Below are positions 10,782 to 21,748 of a DNA stretch of 64,000 nucleotides, piece after piece; the stretch's first letter is position 1, and each line of letters starts with the position of its first letter. Under the pieces are notes generated by a model. The model saw only the letters and a list, made by a program, of their open reading frames with translations, was not told the origin of the DNA and did not search any database. The stretch covers positions 14,567,609 through 14,631,608 of the forward strand of contig JASEVX010000011.1 in the NCBI GenBank assembly GCA_031761405.1, given 5' to 3'. The position numbers and the translations under genes were made by a program. The stretch comes from Serripes groenlandicus (Eukaryota; Mollusca; Bivalvia; Cardiida; Cardiidae).

Positions 10782-11090
10782 GATTGCTTTGGGTTTAACG
10801 CCGTTTTCAACAATTTTTCAGTCATATCACGGCGACCAGTTCACCTACTCATGCGTTTCCTGGTTTTCCCACACCAGTACACCACACAACATACTTTCCA
10901 AGCAACTGGCTACTTTTCCACTTAGACTTTTAAACAGCCCATTGGTGAATGACGCAGGTCACAGTGACTTTTGTAAAACGTCGGAAAGAATGATGGCCGA
11001 GCTGGGATTCGAACTCACAACCCCTGGAAACCCCTGGATTGATAGCCCGCGTCAGTACCGACTGAGATACCGGGGCTCGGCCAATTTATA
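10782..11090 (-). mobile_element. tRNA-derived SINE, type II
   Basis: On the - strand the head is GGCCGAGCCCCGGTATCTCAG with the B box GAGTTCGAATCCC. Then come CAATGGGCTG..GGAAA, the 3' domain CGCCGTGATATGACTGAAAA, and the end GGCGTTAAACCC. Confidence 0.85.
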
Positions 11091-11477
11091 TATAAAAGTT
11101 CAACAGAAGGCCATTGGGGTTGATTATAGGTTTTAACTTGAAGCAAGCTGTTCTTTCTTTATCACCAATCTCTGTTTCGTACACTTATTTTTATGTGGGA
11201 GCAGATGGGAATAAGTATTGGATATATACGAGATGCAGGGTGTGAAAGTATAGCCATTATATGTCATCTGATGTGAAAAAGGTACCGCAAACTTTTGCCT
11301 CAATGGTTTCAACTATAGCCCGTAATTTTACCTTCATTTCTAGATATTTTCAATAATTCTGCCTAGATGATTTCAATGTCGTCTGCTGATGATTTGTTGA
11401 ATGTTGGAAAGGTTGAATGGATTGCTTTATATGAATTTATTTCGAAAGGTCAAGATTCACGGGTCAAATTCTCCATA
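11091..11477. other. Mostly unassigned; weak MITE remnant at the end
   Basis: Only GTCGTCTGCTGATGATTTG..GGAAAGGTT (about 11374-11412) resembles a family A right end. The rest is unassigned. Confidence 0.4.
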
Positions 11478-11740
11478 TGAGCCTTCCCGCGAGAAAACCA
11501 ACATTTTGGACTCTGCGTAAAGTATCGACCCGGATCAGCCTAAGCATGTCGCGCAGGTTTACCCGGATAGACACTTTTCGCCTCCTGTGTTTTTTCTGTT
11601 TAAGGAATCGTTACTCTATACCTCTATGCCCCGGAGACGGAATGTGTCGGCCCGGATCAGTCTGCGCGTACTGCGCAGGCTAATCTGGGTCGATGTATTA
11701 CGCAGAGGCCATACTGTTGGGTTTCTCGCGGGATGACTCA
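11478..11740 (+). mobile_element. MITE family C (GAGCCGTCCCGCGAG ends)
   Basis: Starts GAGCCTTCCCGCGAGAAAAC and ends GTTTCTCGCGGGATGACTC, a terminal inverted repeat. The subterminal parts GTAAAGTATCGACCCGGATC and GGTCGATGTATTACGCAGAG are also inverted. This is the reference orientation for the family. Several of its reading frames look open but only because the sequence is GC-rich and palindromic. Confidence 0.85.
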
Positions 11741-11890
11741 TATATTTCTTAACCTTACATGTCAACCGGTTATCCAACATGTTATAAACATCGAAAGATA
11801 GTAAGGGGATAAAGGGTTATTTTCTTTTTTGAAAACGGATATGTGAATTATACCTGTTGAAATATGATCTCAATATACATCTCTCACATC

Positions 11891-12096
11891 TTAACCCTTT
11901 CCCTCTTGTTGACGTCGATATTTAAAACATTGTGGCAAAAACAGGAATAACTCATAATGATTCAACGTTCCTTTTGTCGCAATGCTTTCTATCTCTTTGA
12001 ATAAATCATACTTTACTTATAAATATTTTACATATTTCTGTCTAGATATGTTTAATGTCGTCTGCTGCAGATTCGTTGTATGTGGGACAGGGTTAA
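11891..12096. mobile_element. Family A MITE, first of a tandem pair
   Basis: TTAACCCTTTCCCTC to GACAGGGTTAA. The left arm is shortened. It shares the TTAA at 12093-12096 with the next copy. Confidence 0.75.
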
Positions 12097-12292
12097 CCCT
12101 TTCCCACATACGACAATTCTGCAGCAGACGACTTTGAACATATTTTGTCAAAACATAGAAAATCTCTTTAATTGAATGGATAACCTATAACTAAAAGTGG
12201 AAAACATTGTGGCAAAAGGAGAAATTGCACGTTTTCAAAAATCCGTCTGCTGTAGAGGCGTCAGAAAGCGTCTATATGAGGGAAAGGGTTAA
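12093..12292. mobile_element. Family A MITE subfamily 2, second of a tandem pair
   Basis: TTAACCCTTTCCCACATACG to GAGGGAAAGGGTTAA. The central hairpin is lost: GAAATTGCACG joins directly to TTTTCAAAAATCCGTCTGC. Confidence 0.75.
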
Positions 12293-12378
12293 TGTTATGA
12301 AAGAAAACAACTAGGATTATGATGTGATGTGGTGTTGATTTCCTGCAGTTTGGGAGTAAATGTCTCCTTTTCCAAAAC

Positions 12379-12655
12379 ATGGGACCGCCTCGGTGGTGTA
12401 CTTGTAAAGCGTTCGCCTCGGATGCGGGAGGTTGCGGGTTTGATCCACGGCCGGATCATACTAAATACTTTAAAAATAGTAGTAATGGCTGTCCTCCTGT
12501 TTTTGTACTCATGGTTGATGAGTTAGCATTTTAATACGACTGACTGGCTGGTGTCAGGATAAATGGAGAAGTAATACTGGTAACTTACCCAGGAAATGCC
12601 GTGATATAACTGAAACATTATTGAAAAGCGGGGTAACACAATCAATCCTAAAAAA
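12379..12655 (+). mobile_element. tRNA-derived SINE, type IV
   Basis: The head CCGCCTCGGTGGTGTACTTG..AAGCG and GCGGGTTTGATCCACGG give the A and B boxes. The body has AGTAATGGCTGTCCTCC and GGTGTCAGGATAAATGG, and the 3' domain is GCCGTGATATAACTGAAAC. This single-unit form is the reference for the expanded copies at 16605 and 44432. Confidence 0.8.
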
Positions 12656-12903
12656 GTAATGTGTATTACGTTCACCCTTGAGAGTGTATGTATTCATTAC
12701 CCAAATTTCAGCACACATGTTTTTCTTGTAGACATGTATAGTGATTATAAATTGAAAGTTGACAAGCGCATACATTATTCGGTCCACTGCACTCGAATAT
12801 AGGTAGTGAGTGTTCCTATGACCGAATATAGCTGCTATATATGCACTCACTGTGTATATATTACCTATCTAACAGTGACACGTTGACCTATGAACCGGGT
12901 GCA

Positions 12904-13076
12904 TTTTTAGCTCGACTTTTGAAACAAACGGGAGCTATTGTCATGACCCTGGCGTCGGCGTCGGCGGCGGCGGCAGCGGTGGCGGCCTGGTCTTCCGGTT
13001 AATTCTTTTTGTTTAGCTCAGCTTTTTTTCTGTTTTCTATCAGTCGAGCGTCTGTGCCGTACGCGGTGCTCTTGTT
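12904..13076 (+). mobile_element. Short Helentron-like element
   Basis: TTTTTAGCTCGACTTTTG at the start, a GGCGTCGGCGGCGG microsatellite, then CAGTCGAGCGTC..GGTGCTCTTGTT at the end. It has both ends but almost no body, so it is a minimal deletion form. Confidence 0.65.
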
Positions 13077-13253
13077 CATTCTTCTTCTTTGTTTAGGGTC
13101 TTCCACCAATGGGCTAAGTCTATGTGGAAAAGCAGCCAGTTGCTTGGGAAGATTGTTGTGTGGAGTACTGGTATGAGAAAACCAGGAAATGCATGAGTAG
13201 GTGAACTGGCCGCCGTTATATAACTGAGAAATTGTTAAAAAGCGGGGTTAAAC

Positions 13254-13297
<44 letters not shown>

Positions 13298-13298
13298 A
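13077..13298 (+). mobile_element. SINE type II, 5'-truncated, (AATC)n tail
   Basis: Begins at GGTCTTCCACCAATGGGCTA and runs through GGCCGCCGTTATATAACTGAG to AATCAATCAATC repeated about ten times. Confidence 0.8.
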
Positions 13299-13464
13299 CA
13301 TGAATGGTGGAATGTATTCCAACCTTTACTTACGATTTTACTTATAACTTGGCGTTAGGTATGGCTGGTGGAATTCGATTCTGATCACCCTGTGGACTGA
13401 CAAAACTTAATTATATCTATTGTTACATGTATTGTATGACACAGCCTGAGGTTATGTGTCATCA

Positions 13465-13735
13465 TTGGGCCGTTTCACGATAAAAACCACCATTATTGAT
13501 TCTGCGTAATGTATCAACCCAGATCAGCCTGTGCAGCACGCGCAGGCTAATCCGGGCCGACACATTCCGTCTCAGGGGGCAAAGAGATATAGAGTAATGA
13601 TTCCTGAAACAGAGAATCTTGAGGAGGCGAAAGTGTCTGTTCAAGTTAGCCTGCGCGGCATGCTTAGGCTGATCCGGGTCGATACTTTACGCAGAGTCCA
13701 CACTGTTGGTTTGTTTCGCGGTGCGGCTCTCATTA
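13465..13735 (-). mobile_element. MITE family C
   Basis: GGGCCGTTTCACGATAAAAAC to GGTTTGTTTCGCGGTGCGGC, opposite in orientation to the 11478 copy (GTAATGTATCAACCCAGATC comes first). Confidence 0.8.
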
Positions 13736-13797
13736 GGTCCATCCCTTATACTTCTGAGTTTTAGTAATAGTATTACAAGTTTACAACCATCCATGTG

Positions 13798-14005
13798 TTA
13801 ATATTTTTACCGCTTCCCATATACAACAAATCTGCATCAGACAACTGTGGACTTGAACCGTGAAGGCTAAAATTCGGAAAACTCTATACATCCATTTGTT
13901 AATAGAGTTGTTAACATTGTGGCAAAAAGAGAAATTGCAACTGTTTTTTCAAAAGTCGTCTGCTGGAGATTAGTCAAAATGTGTCTGCAAAAGAGAAAGG
14001 GTTAA
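13798..14005. mobile_element. Family A MITE, diverged
   Basis: TTAATATTTTTACCGCTTCCC to GAGAAAGGGTTAA with GAGAAATTGCAACTG in the centre. Confidence 0.65.
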
Positions 14006-14035
14006 GAAATGAGTGGTGTAATAATAATTATTATT

Positions 14036-14294
14036 GGCCGGATTGCTCTAGTAATTCCGGTCTATAGATATCAGTCCGTCCGTCCGTCTGCCCGTCAACA
14101 TTTTGGTTAAAGCTTCAGGTTGAGGCAAAATCTCAGCACTGGAAAGGGTTATAACCTTGAAACTTTGCCTGAAAGTAACCAGTAACAAGTTCTATTGATT
14201 TCTATGGTTACTTTGACCTTGACATTGGTTTGTCGATTTTCAAGGTCATTTGCCGACAATCCGGCCTTACCGTCTTCAGCGGTTTCTTGTTTTG
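14036..14294 (+). mobile_element. Helentron-like element, GGCCGGATTG family
   Basis: The subterminal inverted repeat GGCCGGATTG (14037) pairs with CAATCCGGCC (14258-14267). The 3' hairpin CCG..CGG is followed by TTTCTTGTTTT. The body has GTCCGTCCGTC, then TTTTGGTTAAAG..TCAGGTTGAGGCAAAATCTC. A 5' piece of the same family is at 43180. Confidence 0.7.
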
Positions 14295-14299
14295 AACAT

Positions 14300-14607
14300 A
14301 GGCCGAGCCCCGGTAGCTCAGTCGGTAGCGACGCGGGCTGTCAATCAAGGGGTTGTGAGTTCGAATCCCGGCTCTGCCAACTTTCTTTCCAATGATTGAC
14401 AAAAGTCAATGCGACATGCGTCATTCGTCTTCCACCAATGGGCTAAGTCCAATGTGGAAATGCAGCCAGTTGCTTGGGAAGATTGTTGTGTGGAGTATTG
14501 GTGTGAGAAAACCAGGAAATGCATGAGTAGGTGAACTGGCCGCCGTGATATAACTGAGAAATTGTTATAAACGGCGTTAAACCCCAATCAATCAATCAAT
14601 CAATCAA
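14300..14607 (+). mobile_element. SINE type II, full length
   Basis: The tRNA-like head CCCCGGTAGCTCAGTCGGTAG (A box) and GTGAGTTCGAATCCCGGC (B box) are intact. The tail is AATCAATCAATC. This is the best-preserved copy of the type in the window. The head is not a functional tRNA, since it runs straight into SINE body sequence. Confidence 0.9.
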
Positions 14608-14812
14608 TTGTTTTGAACATGTTATATCTCCCTCCTCTTAATATATATATATATAGTTCGTGTTGGCTTGCATTATCCAAGCATGAAATTAGGTAGTGGT
14701 GATCAATCAGGCATAACATAATGTTAAGATGATTGCGAATTCTTTTTAATACTACTATAAACAATAAATAATACAAAATGTGTGATTTATACCGAAGATA
14801 TATAAATACTTT

Positions 14813-15858
14813 TTAGCTCGACTATTCGAAGAATATGAGAGCTTTACTACTCGCCCCGGCGTCGGCGTCTCCTTCTGCGTCTCCGTCGGCGTCTCCGTCG
14901 GCGTCTCCGTCGGCATCCGGTTAAGTTTTAGGGCAAGTTGGCATTTTCATTCATAGGTATTTGTGCTAGGGCTTTCATATTTGGAATATAGTTACATACT
15001 ATACCTTTCTACACATTGAATGCTAAAGACTGTGACCTTCTTTTTGGGGTAAAAAACATGAATATTAGTGGTTAAAGTTTAAGAGCAAGTAGTTTTATTA
15101 TTGGTTTTATTTTAACCTTTTCTCCATAAGTACTTGTGCTAGGGCTTTCATATTTGGAATATAATTACATCTACTACATTTCTTCATATTGTATGCTGAA
15201 AATGCTGAGTGTGACCTTCTTTTTGCGGTAAAAGACATGCTTTTGGGTGGTTAAAGTTTTAGGGCAAGTTGGCATTTTCATTTTTTTTTTTTTTTTTCTT
15301 AATAAGAACTTGTGTTAGGGCTTTCATATTTGGAATATAATATCATATAATACCTTTCTTTACATGCTGAGTGTGACTTTTTGGGGTTAAAAAACATGAT
15401 TTTTGTTTTATTTTGAGAATTTTAGATAAATTCATAATATTTGGTTACATTCCTTTCTAATTGTGATCATTCATTTATCAAATATAATTCTTCAACATAT
15501 CAAACGTGTTTTGCATGGTGTCAAACATTTGGAAAACCTTTTTTTTAAAGTTTTGCTATTTTTCTAACATTTGCGTTTAGCTCATCGTTAAAGTTTCATC
15601 ATTCAAATCACTTCATACTTCGCACATTTGTTAAGGACCATCGTCCATTGTTTCCTAAATATGGAATAATGGCCCTTGATTGAATAAGGAAATTTTATTT
15701 TTAAATTATATATATTTAAATGTATGTATCTTTCAGTTGCTTTTACATATAGAGTATATAATATGGTTTAATAGTTCTTAAATGCAATATAATGAAATAA
15801 TGCATTATGTGAATAAGCGGCATTTAGTCGAGCGCGCTGTCCTCCGACAGCTCTTGCT
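14813..15858 (+). mobile_element. Helentron-like element (AGCTCGAC family)
   Basis: TTTTTAGCTCGACTATTCG at the start, a GGCGTCTCCGTC microsatellite, and about three diverged body repeats (GGGCTTTCATATTTGGAATA at about 14968, 15147, 15317). It ends GTCGAGCGCGCTGTCC, TCCGACAGCTCTTG, where GCTGTC/GACAGC forms the 3' hairpin. Confidence 0.8.
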
Positions 15859-15907
15859 AAAATGTATCCTTTATCGTATTTTAAGTATCCATGTATACAT
15901 TGTGTCC

Positions 15908-16170
15908 ACCCGGCCGGGTAGCTCAATTGGTAGCGTATCTGACTCGTGATCTGGAGGTCACGGGTTCGATACCCGGTTGCGGCGACATTCTTTCGGGCGA
16001 TTTTTCCATCGCCTCTCACCTCTGATCTATGTGAGAAAGTAGTCAGTGGCTTCGAAAGAATGTTGTGTAAGTACTGGTGTAGGAAAGCCAGGAACACATG
16101 GGTAGGTGCACTGACCGCCGTGATATGACCAAAGCTGTTGAAAGCGGCGTTAAACTCCAAACAAACAAAA
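15908..16170 (+). mobile_element. SINE type III with clean target duplication
   Basis: The head CCGGGTAGCTCAATTGGTAG and the B box GGGTTCGATACCCGG are followed by CGACATTCTTTCGGGCG and the 3' domain CGCCGTGATATGACCAAAG. A perfect 13-bp duplication, ATACATTGTGTCC, flanks it (15895-15907, 16171-16183). Confidence 0.9.
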
Positions 16171-16604
16171 ATACATTGTGTCCGCGTAGTATTAAAATAC
16201 ATTTAATCTCATCGCACTATATCACGCTATGCACCTATAACATCAAACACGAGATTCAGTAAATGTGTTAAATTTTAATTAGTTCGTTACATAGGTCAAT
16301 GGTGCGTGATGCATTGAATTAGTATAACCATTTGTTTTGGCGAAATAGGCAAATAGCCCCACCATGTCCTTGCGTAGATAAGAGTGTATACAGTCTCCAG
16401 GGTGTATTGAATATGTGAGAATGAGTTTAAAGTTCATTGTAAACATGTATGGGATGCACTGGAGCTATTTGATGTTATCATTTTAGGTATTTTGATCTTG
16501 TCTGACATATTTTAACCGAAGGAGAAATTGGGCAATTGCCCATCATTATCAATTTACATAATTATGTCGTCTGCTTCAAATTCTTCAACAAACGTATGCA
16601 TGTA

Positions 16605-17500
16605 GTCTATGAAGTGTAGTGGTTAGAGCGTCTGGTTCGGTTGCGGAGGTCGCAGTTTCGATCCCCCGACCGGGTCGTGCCAAATGATTTGAAATTGATT
16701 GAAATACCGTCCCTCTTTGACGCCCAGGGTTGTGAGGATAGCATTGCGACTTATGCAAAGGTATTAGGATAAACAATACTGGTAGTACTGGTAATTTACT
16801 CAGGAAACGCCGTGATATAACTGAATCAGGATAAACAATACCGGTTGTACTGGTAATTTACCCAGGAAACGCCGTGATATAACTGAATCAGGATAAGCAA
16901 TACTGGTAGTACTGGTAATTTACGCAGGAAACGCCGTGATGTATCTGAATCAGGATAAACAATACCGGAAGTACTGGTAATTTACCTGGGCAGGAAACGC
17001 CGTGATATATCTGAATCAGGATAAACAATACCGGTAATACTTGTAATTTACCCAGGAAAGGCCGTGATATATCTGAATCAGGATAAACAATACCGGGAGT
17101 ACAAGTAATTTACCCAGGAAACGCCGTGATATATCTGAATCAGGATAAACAATACCGGTAGAACCGGGAATTAACCCAGGAAACGCCGTGATATAACTGA
17201 ATCAGGATAAACAATACCGGGAGTACTGGTAGTTTACCCAGGAAACGCCGTGATATATCTGAATCAGGATAAACAATACCGGTAGAACCGGGAATTAACC
17301 CAGGAAACGCCGTGATATATCTGAATCAGGATAAACAATACCGGGAGTACTGATAATTGACCCAGGAAACGCCGTGATATATCTGAATCAGGATAAACAA
17401 TACCGGTAGAACAGGGTAATTTACCCAGGAAACGCCGTGATATAACTGAAATACTGTTGAAATCAGCAATGCAGGATATAGTTACATACAATCCTGATAA
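16605..17500 (+). mobile_element. SINE type IV with internal 62-bp tandem expansion
   Basis: The head GTGTAGTGGTTAGAGCGTC..GTTTCGATCCCCCGACC starts the element. The body then repeats a 62-bp unit (16765-17455), and only after the last unit does the normal 3' end CGTGATATAACTGAAATACTG appear. Head and tail occur once each, so the expansion is internal. Confidence 0.8.
16765..17455 (+). repeat. 62-bp minisatellite, about 11 copies, inside a SINE
   Basis: The unit is CAGGATAAACAATACCGG, then TACTGGTAATTTACCCAGG, AAACGCCGTGATATAACTGA, AT. Variation is mostly point changes plus small indels such as the extra CCTGGG near 16987. Confidence 0.95.
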
Positions 17501-17765
17501 GGTCAATCCCGTTGAATCGTGTTCTATTATTAACTGGAACTGTCAAGTCGATCCTCTCGTTTTACGAAAATTGGGTTTTATGCAAGACCCAAGCGTCAAT
17601 ATCATTCAAAACTTGACGTCAGTTTAAACCATAGAGGTTTCATGTTTCAGAACGTTTCTAGGGGCAACTACTGAAAAATAAATCTAACTTTTAAATGTTT
17701 ACGTCATACACACCGGACTGATTTTGTCACGTGACTCGTTTTGTTCGTATTTTGTCCTTTGTGCA

Positions 17766-17995
17766 TCAACCCTTTCCCACCTACAGCAAATCTGCAGTAG
17801 ACGATATTGAACAAATTGACTCAACAATATGGAAACCTTATACAAAATTAAATAATAATTTTTGAATAAAGTTGACTACATTGTGACCAAAAGAGGAATT
17901 GCTCAACAGGAGCAATTTCACCTTTTGCCAAAAAAAAAATCTGCTGCAGAGGCGTCAGAAAACGTCTGTATATACGAAAGGGTTAAGACGGACAC
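17766..17995. mobile_element. Family A MITE
   Basis: CAACCCTTTCCCACCTACAGC to CGAAAGGGTTAA. The core GCTCAACAGGAGCAATTTCA is kept, and a run of A replaces part of the right arm. Confidence 0.75.
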
Positions 17996-18035
17996 AGGTG
18001 AATACATAACAACGTGCATAGAAGTTTAAAGAATA

Positions 18036-18292
18036 TATGTGCCGTCCCGCGAGAAAACCAACATTGTGGATTCTGAGTATCGACCCGGATCAGCCTAAGC
18101 ATGCCGCGTAGGCTAACCCGGACAGATAATGTTCGCCTCCTGTGGATTTTCTGTTTCAGGCATCATTACGCTACGCCCCTGAGACGGAATGTGTCGGCCC
18201 GCATTAGCCTGCGCGGACTGCTCTGGCTGATCTGGGTCGATACATTACGCAGAGGCCTTTATGTTGGTTTTCTCACGGAACGGCTCGTATAG
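18036..18292 (+). mobile_element. MITE family C
   Basis: GTGCCGTCCCGCGAGAAAAC to GGTTTTCTCACGGAACGGC, same orientation as 11478. A few bases are missing before GAGTATCGACCCGGATC. Confidence 0.85.
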
Positions 18293-19033
18293 TAAACTGA
18301 ACTTGTTATGTATTTAAACACGGAAGATATACTACAAATTTGCATTGTCAACTGATATGTCTGTGTGTTATACATGCAACAGTTTCAAGAATGTGTCATA
18401 GGCATTAGTGTAAGTGTTTTTGTAAAAAAATGTAATTACCATTTATTATTATTTATTCCCATTAATATGTTTGTTTAATGGCATCATATGAACTATTTAT
18501 TATAATGGCATAAATAATAACTGTTTTTGTAAAACATCGAAATAACCAATTAATAATGTAAACTTCTATTGAAATATTTGTATAAAGGCAACATTTGAAA
18601 TGTTTATAATACGTTTGCTTTATAAATATCCCAATGCATTTCAGAAATTACCAATTGAAAATGTCATCAATGATATGCTTCGACTCACCGCATGTTGCTA
18701 TTTTTTTTTAGTTTACATTGTCCAATCAAGTCTCATTATGTATAACATTAATTTCGTTCCAGAACACAGGATCGTGTTTCTTCGTGAACCAAGACAGATG
18801 CTTAGAAGTATAAGACGAGAACCGTTCTGGCATTAAATCATCCATGAATTATACAAACGTTCATATAAAGGGTAATATCACGCTATATATAAACACCTGC
18901 TCTAAAAGTCTCAGTTTGTAACAGTGTGTTTGTGAATACTAGAGATCCATGTGAGAAACAAGGCGTAGCAATAAGGATCGATACATATTTAAAAGGTTGG
19001 GATATACATGTCACTTCTAACAGTGAATAATTA
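18293..19033. other. AT-rich, no recognised feature
   Basis: Contains loosely repeated AATAATAACTG / TTTATTATTATTT motifs (about 18425-18560). A 78-codon open frame at 18600 has no family signature, so I do not call it a gene. Confidence 0.4.
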
Positions 19034-19275
19034 TGTCGTTAGAAATAAAGAATATTCTACAGAAATGAAGAGGTAAATATCGTTAGACATAAAGCATATT
19101 CTACAGAAATGAAGAGGTAAATATCGTTAGAAATAAAGGATATTCTATAGAAATGAGGAGGCTAATTAAATATCGTTGGAAATAAAGATTATTCTATAGG
19201 AGTAAGGAGGTACATTACATATCATTAGGAATAAAACAATATTCTATAGAAGTGAGAAGGTAAACATCGTTGGAA
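19034..19275. repeat. ~50-bp tandem repeat, five copies
   Basis: The unit is ATCGTTAGAAATAAAG..ATATTCTACAGAAATGAAGAGGTAA with insertions (AATTA, ACATTACAT) in the last three copies. Confidence 0.8.
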
Positions 19276-19411
19276 ATTTAAACGCAAAGAGAAACGAAGA
19301 TGGAAACCAATCTAAAAGAGTTTCATAACCACAATCAAGATAATGGTAAATCTACAGATGAATTTACGAAAGAAGAGACGGGTGAAAAAGGTGAGAATAT
19401 TTACGCTGTTT

Positions 19412-19545
19412 TAACCTTTACCCCGTTTAATATCATTGTAAATGGTGGATTCGTCCTGGTTTTGTTTCCCACATGGAGTAACATTTGATGCATCTGAAGC
19501 AGATGACGTTTGAAAATATTGTTGTAAGAGGAGAAATTGCTCACC
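19412..19545. mobile_element. Family A MITE fragments
   Basis: TTAACCTTTACCCC and TTTCCCACATGGAGTAAC, then CATCTGAAGCAGATGACG and GGAGAAATTGCTCACC. The copy is diverged and broken. Confidence 0.5.
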
Positions 19546-19547
19546 GT

Positions 19548-19640
19548 CATATGTATAGGATCTGACATGAGTTGTCATTTCATATTAAGTTTTTATTAAA
19601 CGAGTTCAATGCTTTTGTAATAAAGCGAGTCTTTGGCGAC
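19548..19640 (-). repeat. GGATCTGACAT repeat (family D), fragment
   Basis: AGGATCTGACATGAGTTGTC..TTAAACGAGTTCAATG is the complement of the 3' end of the repeats at 30141 and 40620. Confidence 0.55.
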
Positions 19641-19975
19641 GGTATAAACTTTTATATCGTTTGACCTCGTTCTTTGGCGAGCGTAGCCTCGCAAGGTCGG
19701 CAACGTCAACCTAAGCATTCGGTCTAACGATGATTGCACAGCACAGGGACAATAACCTATGATCATGACCACTTTCTTCAATGCAAAGTGAACTGGACAA
19801 TATGAAAGTATGCAATAACAAGAAATACGTAATGGGCATATTAGATCGGATACAAGCATTGTCATGTGTTAAAATAACATAATATAATATGATAATAATG
19901 ATAATCGATGCAATACAAATCAAAAATCACTGTGACAAACGTAAGTTTTTCACCATAGGGATTACATTGCAGCAC

Positions 19976-20118
19976 ATTGCTTAGAAAGTATGTTGTGTGG
20001 AGTACTGGTGTGAGAAGGCCATGAAACAAATTGAATAGGTGAACTGGCCGCCGTGATATGACTGAAAAATTGTTGAAAATGGCGTAAAACCTTAATCAAT
20101 CAATCAATCAATCAACAA
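19976..20118 (+). mobile_element. SINE type II, 5'-truncated
   Basis: Runs from GTTGTGTGGAGTACTGGTG through GGCCGCCGTGATATGACTGA to (AATC)n. Confidence 0.8.
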
Positions 20119-20173
20119 TACAAATCACTGTATTACTTCCAGGCCAATTTGTCAATAGAAAAACCCCAACAAG

Positions 20174-20367
20174 CAGAGGTCTAGATAAGGAGGAGTAAAC
20201 TGCTCTTTTCCCCCCAATATTTCTCTTATAACGCAACCAAACCCTATGTTGTGGGTACTCAAAAGAATCGTCTCACCGAGACGATTCTTTTGAGTACCCA
20301 CAACATAGGGTTTGAGAGTCAAATAAGGGTTTTATAATTTGAAATACTCGCTTTGTCTAGAGCTCTG
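20174..20367 (+). mobile_element. MITE family B with 36-bp perfect central palindrome
   Basis: The ends CAGAGGTCTAGATAAGG and TTGTCTAGAGCTCTG are inverted. In the centre a 36-bp stem (20239-20274 with 20278-20313, starting AAACCCTATGTTGTGGG) has a 3-base loop and no mismatch. Related copies are at 26933, 32985, 49053 and 61527. Confidence 0.85.
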
Positions 20368-20477
20368 ATTTAATACGTGTTTATAATAAGAAACGATTTG
20401 AACCCGTCCATGGAGTAGGTACAATTTTGAACAGTGAAGGTCCAGATTAGCTTGTCCATCTGCTCCGTCTTATCAAA

Positions 20478-20563
20478 ACACATGAGTAGGTGAACTGGCC
20501 GACGTGATATGACTGAGAAATTGTTAAAAACGGCGTTAAAACCCAATCAATCAATCAATCAAT
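20478..20563 (+). mobile_element. SINE type II, 3' fragment
   Basis: CACATGAGTAGGTGAACTGG then CGACGTGATATGACTGAG and the (AATC)n tail. Confidence 0.75.
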
Positions 20564-20886
20564 TAATCCGTCTTATCATAATCTACACACTTTGTCGAAG
20601 CCTTCAGCGAGTTCATGTAAGTAATATATGAACAGTCTACACATTCATGAGACTGTGTGGATGCACATATATACTGATCGATCTGGATTTACACTGTTCA
20701 CAAAAGGCCATAGTGTACCTTTTCGCATGCTCATTAGATTAGTACATAGCATAGTTACATACGAGATTGTTCATCCTCTATGTAGTAGATATATAGTGTA
20801 CAAAAAAAAAAGAAAATAACATTCTAACTAAATGTTTATATATTGATGTTACCGTGTTTGATTTGCTTCAATGCTTACCTAACATA

Positions 20887-21084
20887 GGAATCCGCTGTGG
20901 TCGAGTGGGTAGCGTCGGGGATTTGAAAACCGGGTGTCCCGGGTTCGATCCCCAGCCACGGAACTACGGTCATGGTGGGCACATTTTCTAGCCTAGTACT
21001 TGTTTGCATGAATAAGCGAACTGTCGCCGTGATATAACTAAACTAATGTTGAAAGCGGCGTAAAATCCCAATAAAACAAAAAAA
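20887..21084 (+). mobile_element. SINE type I, small internal deletion
   Basis: The head GGAATCCGCTGTGGTCGAGT and the B box GGGTTCGATCCCCAGCC are intact. About 20 bp around GAGTGCCCTTGGGC are missing. It ends CCCAATAAAACAA. Confidence 0.85.
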
Positions 21085-21269
21085 CGTGCCATACATATGT
21101 TGTGTATGACGAGATATATCCGTTGGTGTAAGTCATTAAAATATGTTCTATTCTGTTCTATTCGTATCCAATTAGCACCAATACAATCTACATTCTATTT
21201 ACAATAAGCGTTGCGGGGAATGTCAAGATTTGAATAGAAAGGTTTTTAATTAAAATGGCGGAAAGTGTA

Positions 21270-21439
21270 CTATTTATTTATTTATTTATTGGGGTTTTAC
21301 GCCGCTTTCAACAATATTTCAGTTATATCACGGCGACAGTTCACTTATTCATGATCCCTGGGTAAACAAACCAGTACTAGGCTAGAAAATGTGCCTTGCC
21401 CAAGGGCACTCCACCATGACCGTAGTGCCGCGACTGGGG
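21270..21439 (-). mobile_element. SINE type I, lacking its 5' head
   Basis: (TTTA)n, then GGGGTTTTACGCCGC, CACGGCGACAGTTCACTTATT and GTGCCGCGACTGGGG. It stops in the B-box region. Confidence 0.8.
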
Positions 21440-21511
21440 AAAGTGTACTAAAACGAATTGGTGCAGATATATGATACGTGTACATTTTGTATCTATTGTA
21501 TATTAATTGTA

Positions 21512-21735
21512 TCAACCCTTTCCCACATACAGACGCTTGTTCACGCACCTACAGCACACGACATTTGAAAACAAGTTGGCAAAAGGAGAAATTGCTCATG
21601 ATGAGCAATTTCTCCTTTTTCCACAATGTTTTCAAATCTGTCCAGTAGCCGTCTTTCATGCATCGTATATATACAGAGACTTCATACTTTCAAAGCCGTC
21701 TGCTGCAGAATCGTTTACGCGGGAAAGGGATTCAC
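21512..21735. mobile_element. Family A MITE
   Basis: CAACCCTTTCCCACATACAG to GCGGGAAAGGGATTC, with a perfect centre GGAGAAATTGCTCATGATGA / GCAATTTCTCC. Confidence 0.8.
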
Positions 21736-21748
21736 CCTTTGAACATAT

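Noticed and set aside
14302..14380. Functional tRNA gene
   Set aside because: The head has A and B boxes but continues directly into SINE body and tail; several related copies are truncated.
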